This document shows, in pieces, positions 13,001 to 21,707 of a stretch of 64,000 nucleotides of DNA (position 1 is its first letter; each line of letters begins with the position of its first letter). Origin of the DNA: Dastarcus helophoroides (Eukaryota > Arthropoda > Insecta > Coleoptera > Bothrideridae). Location: assembly GCA_028583605.1 (NCBI GenBank), contig CM053329.1, positions 1,736,001 through 1,800,000 on the forward strand, given 5' to 3'. The notes under the pieces were generated by a model. That model saw nothing but the letters and a program-made list of their open reading frames with translations, ran no database searches and was not told where the DNA came from. A program made the translations under genes and the position numbers.

Positions 13001-13074
13001 ACTATGAACTAAAGGCTCATTCAATCGCTCATAACAGGTTTATTGTAAAACTACCTCTTTAGTGGTTCACTGTA
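10034..13074. other. AT-rich, probably intronic DNA
   Basis: No gene or element with clear ends was recognised. Around 12570-12630 there is a GC-richer patch (CCCAGAAGAAGGCAAGCTTG, then AACGAAAGCATC) that resembles the tail style of dispersed insect repeats, but it cannot be assigned. Confidence 0.4.
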
Positions 13075-13342
13075 CAGTGCTAGTCTCTAACTTGGAATAA
13101 ATTCAGTTAACCAAAGACAGTTTTTTTTTCGGAAATATGCTCGGACACGTCGGTTAATATTTTAATTTGCGCTCTTTTTGATGTAGGAAAATTTTATGCA
13201 GAATGTCCCAAATTTAAGATATGACATCGACAATTTTTTTGAAGGGCAAGCCTATTTTTTTCTTGACTATTCTTAAAGTATATATCAATTTACACATACG
13301 TACCAAACCTTAATTTTTTATTTCTTGTCATTTAGAAGATTT
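13075..13342 (+). repeat. Left inverted arm of the 13.1-17.2 kb element
   Basis: Aligned with the reverse complement of 16905-17176 it matches over nearly its whole length with small indels (for example a CGTCAT insert in the right arm). The piggyBac TTAA target lies at its inner edge. Confidence 0.85.
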
Positions 13343-13781
13343 TTAACCCTTTGCAGTCATGTATATGTTCTTTTGTGATTACACTGTACTCGGACTATTA
13401 TTTTATCTACTTATCTATCTACTCGCTTTTTTTTACATGGGAATTTTTGAAAAATGCGCTAAAATTGCGTAGTAGATACACTTAGTGTAAAACAAAATAA
13501 AAATATGGAAAATTCATTATTGTTTTTGAAAAAAAAGCAAAAATCGCCTAGTCATAAACTATGGGATGTGTTTTAAAAAATAATATTTTTTGCACAGATA
13601 CTTATTCAAATTAAACACAATAATTTATTACCATTACAACAGGAAAAATAACTAAATAAAAAAACTTGAAAGGCACTAAATAAAAAAATAAAAGTTTATA
13701 AAAATAATAATAAATAAATAAATCTTGAGGAGGAAGAAATACAAATAAAACCTAACATTATCATAATCACTACCATTATTA

Positions 13782-14758
13782 TTAAATAAATTTACACACA
13801 CACGTTTTATAATGTTGTAGTGTATGGTACCATTCGAAGTTACCAATATCTAGTTCAGGCTTACGGGTGCAATCGTCACAAATGTACCTAGTTTCCCACC
13901 TGCCGCCTTGTACTTTGCGGTTAGAACATACCGCACAGTCTTTTTTCTTCCCATCATTTTGGTGTAAAATATGTAGTTTACCATTTATCCACTCTTCTGT
14001 ATCTACCGATGATGGCCTGGCAGAAGTTTTGAACCCCTGTTGAAAGTTTTTTATCAGCTCGTCAACCAATTCCCGAACAAACTTTATATGTGTCATTGGT
14101 TTTTGTTTTGGCCTCGTTGTGAAATTTTAGATAATAAATAAGCCTTGACACTGGAGATTTCGAGTCTCCAGAAAAATAGCTTTCGCCGCTATTTTAATGA
14201 CTTCCTCAGGAAATAGTATGACGCTGAATAAGAGTCTGCGCGGTCGACACCTCCCATAGATTTATTGTAATTGACCAATACATTGGCTTATTTAAAACTT
14301 GTAAGTTACCCTCATGTACTCTTCTGTTGATAGGGTGTGTTCCTGAGATATCCCACGAAGTAAGTGTAGTAACGACCCTTTTATCTTTCCATGCCAATAA
14401 CATCAAATTATCTGACCTGCATGCAAAGGTGTTATCTTCGGCAAATTTTGTTTTTTTTTATTAAATCAGGTATAAACTTGCAGTTGATTTGAATAGTGCC
14501 TGTCAAATGAACATTTAGTTTTAACAACTCTTCTTCAAGAGGCAAGCTTGTATAGTATCTATCGGTGTAACAATGATATCGTTTAAATCCTGGGGTATTG
14601 CTTAATAAATTTTGACAAAGAATTAATACAATTCTTGTACTTACAGATAGGTCAAGTCTCACTAAATCTTCTGAAGTCAAGCCGTAGTACAGCAAAATTG
14701 AATAAGAAAGCAATTTAGAAATATTAAAAATGGGCTTAGGGGATGACAGACCGGCCAC
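13782..14758 (-). pseudogene. piggyBac transposase, C-terminal two thirds, frameshifted
   Basis: The minus-strand reading begins near 14758 within the catalytic core. YHCYTDRYYTSLPLEEELLK is the block that contains the second catalytic Asp. It continues with HLTGTIQ, then LLAWKDKRVVTTLTSWD. After a one-base slip comes NYNKSMGGVDRAD, carrying the third catalytic Asp. A stop replaces a Trp in the following KSLK-x-RRKLFFW stretch, and a further slip leads to MTHIKFVRELVDEL and the Cys-rich C-terminal zinc domain (CAVCSNRK, CDDCTRKPELDI, CVCKF). The region bearing the first catalytic Asp and everything before it are deleted. No protein could be active. The Cys ladder is well preserved, which suggests moderate age. 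Confidence 0.9.
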
Positions 14759-14791
14759 CCGCTGTAATAATAAGACATGGTGTGTAGCCTA

Positions 14792-14906
14792 TACGGCGAC
14801 ATGCGAGTGCAAAGAGTAAACGTATTGTGGCAACTATACGGCGGCATAAGAGCGTAACGGTAAAACGCATCTTGCCGCTCCTACGGCGACATACAAGTGC
14901 AAAGGG
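14792..14906. repeat. Subterminal direct repeats of the piggyBac element
   Basis: TACGGCGACATGCGAGTGCA at 14792 is nearly repeated as TACGGCGACATACAAGTGCA at 14882. A weaker third version (TACGGCGGCATAAGAGCG) lies at about 14836. Such motifs can be transposase binding sites, but that role is inferred. Confidence 0.7.
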
Positions 14907-14944
14907 TTAACTAATATAATATAATTTGAAAAATCAAGGAATCT

Positions 14945-16075
14945 GATTCAACTCAATAATCTGAGGCTTTCTGGATTATCGCAATTAGATGAGGAACCCA
15001 CAAGAATTTCTGATGTAGATACCCATCAACCTAATCTATTTAACTTTTTTCTTAGAAATTCTCCAAATTTGTATACAATCTCTGACATCACCGCTTGGAA
15101 ATTCGGATCACATGCTTGTAGCAGCCTCTCGCTCGCTTCATATACCATCTCCTTCTCAGACACAGACCCGTAGGGTTCGGCACTCAACTCTGATAAATGG
15201 GAAGAATTAAGAGATTTCTTTGCATCTTTTTCATGGCCGCTTTAACTCAGACAACCCTTCCTCAGTCACCGGATACATCACAGAAACTATTATGATTGGT
15301 ATGGAATGCCTAATTCTCCACTCCCAAAAGAAGTCTGCCTCCAGTAAATTTTGGTTCAGCAAAAAATGTGCTCGGGCTGCCTCCTGCAAAAATCGCGCAT
15401 ATCGTCGTTGGCAAAATAATACCTTAGTCCAGACTCGGACCACATTTGTAGATGCACAACATTCTTGTAAACAGGTTATTGACAAGGCAAAAAGTGATTT
15501 CGATCGTAAAATGCGCCAGAGGCTTATCAACGGTCCGAACGATTCCAGGTCCTTTTGGGGATTTGCAAAGTCGATTGGAAAGAATTTTACATCTTCAAAT
15601 TTTTCACCTTTACTCGATGAAAATTACAATATAGCCACTACTTCCAAGGAAAAGACTGACATGGTAGCCTTAATGTTTGCTGAAAATGCCAATCTTGATT
15701 CCCGCAGAACCTCTTATTCTTCCTAAGGGTAATACTTCGATGCCTGAAGTTGTTTTCAGACAACGCACAATCAGGTAGATTCTTCTTCAGCTCTACACCT
15801 CGAAAGCTTCTGGCCTTGACTGTATCCCCACTATTGTTCTTAAGAAGTACTCCCCAGAGTTGACTCCTGTCCTAAGCAAATTGTTCACCCTCCCTTACAA
15901 CAAAGGTGTATTCCCTAATATCTGGAAATCTGCTAGGGTGCAGCCTGTCCCTAAAAAGGGTAAAAGGAATCTGGCTAACATCTAGCGCCCTATATCTTTG
16001 TTGCCAGTTATATCTAAAATGATAAAAAAGGTTATTAACATCGAGATTCTTAAATATCTATACACTATACAAAGC
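14945..16075 (+). pseudogene. Non-LTR retrotransposon fragment (endonuclease end to start of RT)
   Basis: The plus strand reads TRISDVDTHQPNLFNFFL and then, with slips, SPNLYTISDITAW. This is the end of an AP-type endonuclease, where SDxxxPNLLDxFL and SPxLYxxSVxxPLGSSDH are typical. From 15220 a 168-codon open stretch covers the linker between endonuclease and reverse transcriptase (FWFSKKCARAASCKNRAYRR). The RT start follows in broken frames, with NIxRPISLLPVISKMI near 15990 and a stop replacing a residue just before RPISLL. Similarity ends near 16075, before any catalytic YADD box. The family looks Jockey- or CR1-like. It starts about 35 bp beyond the piggyBac right TTAA. Confidence 0.8.
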
Positions 16076-16529
16076 TCAAGCAAGAATATTAAGTTTTTTG
16101 GTGTTATTTTAAATATGTAATACTTCTACTGTGTTTGCGCATGTACAACTTAATTTTTTGGATGCCACAGATATTCACAAATATTTACAATCTTGTCAAC
16201 ATACACTTATGAACGAGAAGCTTAATCTTTTGAAAACACCTATAATTAAAGCTTTGGACGAGAATTTGGATTAGACGGAATAATGTAGGAGTCTGTGATC
16301 CATGGAGCTTGTTAGCATAACAATGGCTAAACACATTGCTGGTATGACCGCCGATAATGCAGTAATGCGAAACCTGGTCCGGTGTTAGCAAATATTGATC
16401 GAAACATTTTGAAATTTTTAATTTCTGTTGTGCTTTTATTGTTAATAGAGTTTAATAGTTTTGATTATTAAGTAACTTTACAAAGTAAGGGTTGGGAATG
16501 TCAATTATCTTTATTGAGCGCATTCTGAC

Positions 16530-16700
16530 GGGGATTACTTGTTTTTCTTGAAGGCCCATTTTCCCAAAACTGTTTTTCAATCTTGCCTACGGTACTTTGC
16601 GATATGGGTGGTAAATCAGGATGCTTCTTTTTGAATAACCAAATAACGGATTTATGTTCTTGTTCTGTCTCCGTAGCCAATTATTATTTAAATTTCAATC
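16530..16700 (-). pseudogene. Transposase N-terminal helix-turn-helix fragment (mariner-like)
   Basis: Minus-strand frames give LTETQKIEI, a stop, then IIIGYGDRTRT. In a shifted frame they continue with VIWLFKKKHPDLPPISQSTV and GKIEKQFWENG. The pattern 'LTxxQKxEIL... GxGDRxRT... LFxxxxPDxPPISxSTVxxIExxFxExG' is that of the DNA-binding start of mariner-like transposases common in insects. There are at least one stop and one slip, and no DDE domain is recognisable downstream. Its place just inside the right inverted arm supports membership in the 13.1-17.2 kb element. Confidence 0.6.
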
Positions 16701-16904
16701 TTCTGGGTCTCGGTTAAGTACTGCCTTTGGTCGATGTTTTAATAAATGGTGTTTCTCACTAAACGACAAACTAATAGCCTCTTTGATCAATACGGTACTA
16801 CTCCTCTTATTTGTTTTTATCAATTTTTTTTATAAGATTGTGATAAGATGTCAACTCAGTTTGACAAAAAATGTCAAACGAATACCTTCTGATGCGCGAT
16901 TTTT

Positions 16905-17176
16905 AAACTTCATGCAAATTGTATTGACAAGGAATAAAAAATTAAAATTTGGTTCCCATGTGATATACCCTTTAAAAATAGTCAAGTAAAAAAATAGGGT
17001 TGCCATTTAAAAAAATTGTCGATGACGTCATATCTTAAATTTGGGACATGCTGTATAAAATTTTCCTACATCAAAAAGAGCGCAAACTAAAATATTTGTC
17101 GATGTGTCCGAGCGTATTTCCGAAAAACAACTGTCTTTGATTTACTGAATTTATCTCAAGTTACAGACTAGCACTG
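16905..17176 (-). repeat. Right inverted arm of the 13.1-17.2 kb element
   Basis: It is the reverse-complement partner of 13075-13342, and its outer edge GACTAGCACTG mirrors CAGTGCTAGTC on the left. Confidence 0.85.
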
Positions 17177-17245
17177 CATAGTAATTGTGTACCTTCCGTC
17201 CACATTGGACCTTTTTGCATATTGTGAAAACGTATATTAACTATT

Positions 17246-17600
17246 CTATCGCCTTTGAGCCTCAAATATTTTTAAAGTACAATCGACTCGCAAATAGAAT
17301 ACTATAATGCCTTTGGAGTACTGCGAGTAGGATGGGAAATAAAAATAGATGGCCAAGAATCGCCTTTTTAAACTCCGCTCGGCAATAAATTCCAACCTTT
17401 GAACCATGAAAGTACTTATAGAAAAGAGACAAGTCACCAAGCAGCCGCCTGTGCTCCAGTGTTTTGATTGATATAAAGGATAAAAAATCAGATACATAGC
17501 GAGTCATTTGGCCAAAATAATTTAGCATCCAACTGAAATATGAACGTCCGCATTTTTTGTGGTTCACTGCTGCCCACCATACCCTTGTACATGGAAGAAA
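17246..17600 (-). pseudogene. 3' tail of a non-LTR retrotransposon reverse transcriptase ORF
   Basis: The minus strand encodes LEHRRLLGDLSLFYKYFHG followed by CRAEFKKAILGHLFLFP. The sequence 'SLEHRRxVGDLSLFYRYFHG' is a conserved C-terminal motif of insect Jockey/R1-type ORF2 proteins, downstream of the reverse transcriptase core. The frame upstream (NHKKCGRSYFSWM) is short and the region before it is not recognisable. It lies just outside the mariner-like right arm, on the opposite strand to the LINE inside that element, and is a separate insertion. Confidence 0.7.
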
Positions 17601-17837
17601 CTTATATCATTCTATTACAAAAGAATATAAATATGATATCATAACCCAAGAATGGGTAAGGTCATAGGGAATATAAGTTACTAAAAGAAGTAAAGTAATA
17701 ACGGTGAATATTCCTCTATGTTTGGCGTCATGTAGTAAAAATAAATGTAATGTTTCTCTTCAGTCTCTACCTTGCCTTAATGAGACTCAGGCATATTTAA
17801 CTATTTTGCACCATTTTCACTCAGTTCCATTTATTCT

Positions 17838-18345
17838 ATATAGGTTGAACCAAATTTGATTACCACTACAAGAAACTCTTAAACTTTTAGGGATACAAGG
17901 AAGCTTAAATAGGCAAAGTAGGGCAGAATTTAATGCTTAATAATATTTCATTGAGAAAACAATTCAATTCCAACTCGTCTTGATTTTATTTATAAAAACT
18001 TGAAAATGGTCATTTTTAAAAATCATCTGTAATTTGTTTATTTAAAGTCTGATTAAAAAACTTCGAAAACTATTTTTAGTTGTTTTTCAAAATCTTTAAA
18101 TTTATGTTTGATTAATTTTATATATGACATGCCATACTTTAAATGGGGAAAAGTGAGTTAAATGAAGTAATTTATTATTTTTAAACCAAAACATTATAGT
18201 AGGCGATGCAAGTGCTATAACTTTTAATAATAAAAATAAGGTACCCAATTACCTAACAATAATTATTGAAAAACTAAAAATATTGTTACAAACTGTGCAA
18301 TATTAGAACAGTTATTACTATAATCGTAACATGCATACACCCCTT
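17838..18345 (-). repeat. Left arm of a 1.3-kb inverted repeat
   Basis: Its reverse complement aligns with 18612-19171. Shared landmarks are AACTATTTTTAG-like and AATAATAAA blocks, TTTAAAGTATGGCAT versus TTTGAAGTATGCCAT, ACAAATTACAG, AAAATCAAGACGA and GCATTAAATTCTGC. The outer half also matches 2131-2460. Confidence 0.75.
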
Positions 18346-18611
18346 TAAATTTCATAATTCTATGAAAACGTGTAGATGTTCTAAAAATGTTGTCGGCAAT
18401 TTTAAACAAAATTCTTCTAACCTTAAATACTTACTCAATATATCGTGATATCCAACAAACTAATATTAGAAATAGCTCTCATATTTATGGAGATTATCCG
18501 CCTTAGAATACTTAACTTTTGGAGAAGTCTAGAACACACACTTGGGTATAGGTCATGAGAAAGTCACTCCTAAAAAATTCTTAGAATGTTCTAAGAATTA
18601 CGTCGTTTAGG

Positions 18612-19171
18612 GAATCATGCACATTGCGAGTATTAATAAATATTATACAGTTAGTTACAATATTTTTGGGTTTTTAATAATAAATATTGCTTTTTAAGGG
18701 TCTGCGTTTTTTATTATAGCCATTGCATTATCTACTAAGATTTACTATTTTTAAATAATAAACTACTTTATTTAACCCACTTTGCCACATTTGAAGTATG
18801 CCATCACATACATCAAATTAATCAGAAAAATATGCTAAATCAGAAAATGAATAACTTCAATATGGCTTCCCTAAGAAATAACAAAGTTGGATTTAAAAAA
18901 AATCAACGTACACCAATTATAGGCCCTAAAAAACAACTAGTTACAGTTTTTGATTTTAGGACTTCAAATAAACAAGTTACAGCTGATTACTAAAATTGGC
19001 GATTTCCAGTTTTTTTTTTATAAAATCAAGACGAATTGGAATTCAATTGTTTTTTCGGCGCAGTATTGTTAGGCATTAAATTCTGCACTACTTTGCCCAT
19101 TTAGGCTTCCAGGTATCATATGGTCTCCGAGTTCCCTGTAGTGAAAATAAAATTTGGTTCAATTTGTATAC
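18612..19171 (+). repeat. Right arm of a 1.3-kb inverted repeat
   Basis: It is the partner of 17838-18345, diverged by substitutions and indels; it has an extra stretch around CAATATGGCTTCCC that the left arm lacks. The unpaired centre is roughly 18346-18611. Confidence 0.75.
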
Positions 19172-19489
19172 GGCAATAATAATGGTTATGTGTTATTTCA
19201 TGTTTAATTTTAAATAATGAATGATTTTATTATAATAGCTCAAAAACCGTCCTTTATGACAAAAATTTACTCCAATGTTTACACATTTTCATACTAGGCG
19301 TAGTTTTTACTCATGTCACGCTGTATTTCATTAATAGTTAGTAAATTCAATAAACAGGAGGTAAAATATTTTGATAAAATTTTGTTCGTCAACTAGATTT
19401 TCTTTCAAGTGTGTAAACTTTAGTTCAAGACACATAAACAGATAAGGAAAAATTTTCATTGTCTATGTAAAACGCTAAGAATTGTCCCT

Positions 19490-20005
19490 TCCATAGTTTT
19501 CTACGGCCGCTGAACGTATTCCCCTACTTTGACGCAGCATGCTTGTATCTTCTAGTTTCGATGTTACAAAAAACTCATCGAGAGTTTTACAACAGACTGG
19601 ATTGTTGTTTAGCGCCGTTTGGCGGCCTATTTCAACCCCTTATATAGTAATGTTTAAAGAGTTATTTTGTTATATTCTTCATTACAATTATTATTTAATT
19701 TGTTTAAGAAATCTCGTTTATTTAGTTTGGTTATCAAAGAATATCAGTTTTGTTTTGCCTCAGACGTTGATTAAATTAACAGACTAAAAGAACAAACAGC
19801 ATGTGGTACGCAAATACGTAACAAAACACGTTAGAAGCTATAATGTACTACTGAAATCTCCAACAGCACTGATCGCTGCGTTTACACCGGTGTAGGAGAA
19901 TACAAGGCGCCGCCCATCTATTCCACTATTAGCTCTCAATGTTAAATCTCTCAATAACATTCTTCCTATGGACAGTGTTTGACTTTCCCGATGTGTAAAT
20001 GTCCA
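19490..20005 (-). repeat. Dispersed repeat family T with a TATA box, copy 1
   Basis: Read on the minus strand, the first about 300 bases (GAAAGTCAAACACTGTCCAT, AACATTGAGAGCTAATAGTG, GATGGGCGGCGCCTTGTATT, TTCTAACGTGTTTTGTTACG) recur on the plus strand at 63671-64000. Downstream on the minus strand is TATATAAGGGG (plus positions about 19637-19647), followed by a GC-rich stretch ending CAGCGGCCGTAGAAAACTAT. A promoter followed by a GC-rich start suggests an LTR or the 5' end of a retroelement, but no clear target duplication was found. Short open frames here are not credible genes. Confidence 0.6.
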
Positions 20006-20468
20006 AATAAAAAAGGATTGCAATTAGCTGACGCCGTCCATTTTTTGTCACTTATTTCATTACCAAAGAGTTGATGTTTGTTCTTCTCAAATCTGTCAAC
20101 CACATGCATCGTGCATAATTCTACATTTTGGCTGGAAGTTGAGGTGCATAAAAAATGAACACTTACTAAGTTAAGATTAATTAAAGCGAGGTAAGTGATC
20201 ATTAAAAATAATGCATCTTATCCTTACCCATATGTTTAAGGTTAAATATTATCAAAGGTATTTCTAGTTTTCAGTTCATCAAGATTCACGCTGATGATGA
20301 AACAATATTTTATATGTGATTATTACTTGGAGGCTATTAAAAAATAGGTGTTTGTAAGATTACAAATACCAAGAATTCATCCTCATACTTTTTATGTGCT
20401 TAAATAGGTAATGAACATGAATACTGATTCTTCATGGTGAACTCTTATTGACGCGGAAATATTATGTT

Positions 20469-20636
20469 TATTAATTTTATTTAACATTTCTTCGGCCCAG
20501 TTTGGAAATATTTAAATTTTTATTGTTTGTTGACAATATTCTAAAACATAGTAGTCATATTTAAAAATCTTATTTTATAATCTTAAAATTTAAATATTTC
20601 CAAACTGGGCCGAAGAAATGTTAAATAAAATTAATA
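20469..20636. repeat. Hairpin with perfect 52-bp arms
   Basis: Arms 20469-20520 and 20585-20636 are exact reverse complements (core TTCTTCGGCCCAGTTTGG) around a 64-base loop. A 14-base sequence ACATGAATACTGAT occurs at 20415-20428 and again at 20638-20651, in direct orientation. A diverged copy of one arm lies at about 61272-61322. Confidence 0.9.
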
Positions 20637-20731
20637 GACATGAATACTGATATTATATTGCATTATCGACAATGGTATGTTATTAGTTATTTATTTACTT
20701 TTTAAAGAATTAAAATAAATTTACTGTAATA

Positions 20732-20851
20732 TAAAATGAAGGTAATCCTTATAGTATCTTTATTAAGGGTTAAAAAAACAACTCTGTTAATAAAGCGAGT
20801 TGTTTTTTTTTAACCTTTAATAAAGATACTATAGGGATAACCTTCATTTTA
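20732..20851. repeat. Second hairpin with about 53-bp arms
   Basis: Arms 20732-20784 and 20797-20851 are near-perfect reverse complements (ATAGTATCTTTATTAA core; TTAAAAAAACAACTC at the inner side) around a 12-base loop. It lies about 95 bp from the preceding hairpin. Confidence 0.85.
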
Positions 20852-21664
20852 CATTAAACCTGCAATGTAAAATTACAATGCATTTTTACGCACAGTGAAG
20901 GTAATTTTTCTTGTATTGATGTAAACTTACTATTGGCAGTAAATTTAGGTATCATTCGCACTGAAAACGAATTGTCACGCAAAATGAACGAAAAATTTTT
21001 TCCAGTGTATTTTTCCGGTTAGATTTTTCATGCATGAAATTAAAAAAGCCATCACGAAAAAGAATTATGTAATTTTAAAAAGTACTTTACCTGTAATATA
21101 TTATATATTATAAATTATTCCGGTATTGAGATAAATTAAGCCGAAATATGAATCAATTAATCTGAGTAAACAATTCGTTAAAATTTAAAAAAAAAGGAGG
21201 GGTATGGTTTTTGCCCTTTGCATTTATAGATTTATTAGAAATTCCCAATTACTACAATATTTTGTTAAGCATAAAAATAAAGTAAAGCCATGTTGCATTT
21301 ATTTTAAGTGGAGTCGGAAAAACCAACAGTACCTATTATAATAATTAAAATGGTTCTAGATTTAATTTTATAAAAATATATTCATAGTATTTTATATTTA
21401 TTAAAAGTATGCAGGATAACTACTAAAATAATATCTAAAGGATATGGCGCCTTCATTCTAATTTTAACGGGTGATTAAGCTTTTGTTGCTTGAATCTTCT
21501 CTGTTATGATGTCCTTCGTGTGTTATCTCATCGCTCTTTACCAAGTTTCAACATTCTAATAATATGATTGTCCTCTTCGGGTCTAAATAAAGCAATATTA
21601 TTAGTTTAGGCCTAATAAATAATATATTTTGTAATAATATGTATGCAAATTGATGAGAACTTAC
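20852..21664. other. AT-rich, probably intronic DNA
   Basis: No gene or element with clear ends was recognised. Confidence 0.4.
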
Positions 21665-21707
21665 CTATAGATTGTTTTAAATTTTCCAGCTGTCGAACAC
21701 TATCATC
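21665..21707 (-). CDS. Putative micro-exon of an unidentified host gene (43 bp)
   Basis: The minus strand has an acceptor with a pyrimidine tract (ATATTTTTGTTCTAG), then 43 bases, then the donor ATAG/GTAAGT. The frame fixed by the neighbouring exons gives DDSVRQLENLKQSI plus one base, which with the first two bases of the exon at 9944-10033 makes Gly. The heptad-like spacing of Val, Leu and Leu could be the edge of a coiled coil, but the piece is too short to say. The upstream neighbour at 32158-32183 ends in phase 0, as this exon needs. The gene is not recognised. A 43-bp match with good sites could arise by chance; the frame agreement raises confidence. Confidence 0.55.

Larger units (their letters stand above)
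13347..14906 (-). mobile_element. piggyBac-type element, internally deleted, with TTAA target duplication
   Basis: Both ends are visible. TTAA at 13343-13346 is followed by CCCTTTGCA. The other end, read inward on the minus strand from 14910, is TTAA followed by CCCTTTGCA. A TTAA duplication and CCC-type terminal inverted repeats are diagnostic of piggyBac. The element is 1560 bp; autonomous members are usually well over 2 kb, and the N-terminal half of the transposase is missing, so this is a deletion derivative. Three direct subterminal motifs built on TACGGCGACAT lie just inside the right end. It is inserted at the inner edge of the left mariner-like arm, so it arrived later than that arm. 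Confidence 0.9.
13075..17176 (-). mobile_element. Mariner-like element with long inverted ends, carrying nested insertions
   Basis: Long inverted arms (13075-13342 and 16905-17176) both start at their outer edge with CAGTGCTAGTCT and share GCTCTTTTTGATGTAGGAAA, TGTCCCAAATTTAAGATATG and TCGACAATTTTTTT. Inside are a piggyBac derivative (13347-14906) and a LINE fragment (14945-16075). Removing both leaves about 1.4 kb, which suits a mariner-like transposon. A minus-strand helix-turn-helix fragment at 16530-16700 lies a few hundred bases inside the right arm, where the transposase start would be expected. That all parts belong to one element is an inference from arm symmetry and orientation. Confidence 0.55.

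Noticed and set aside
16185..16391. Minus-strand 68-codon frame inside the mariner-like composite
   Set aside because: It does not show the WPxxSPDLxPxD block or any other transposase motif expected there.
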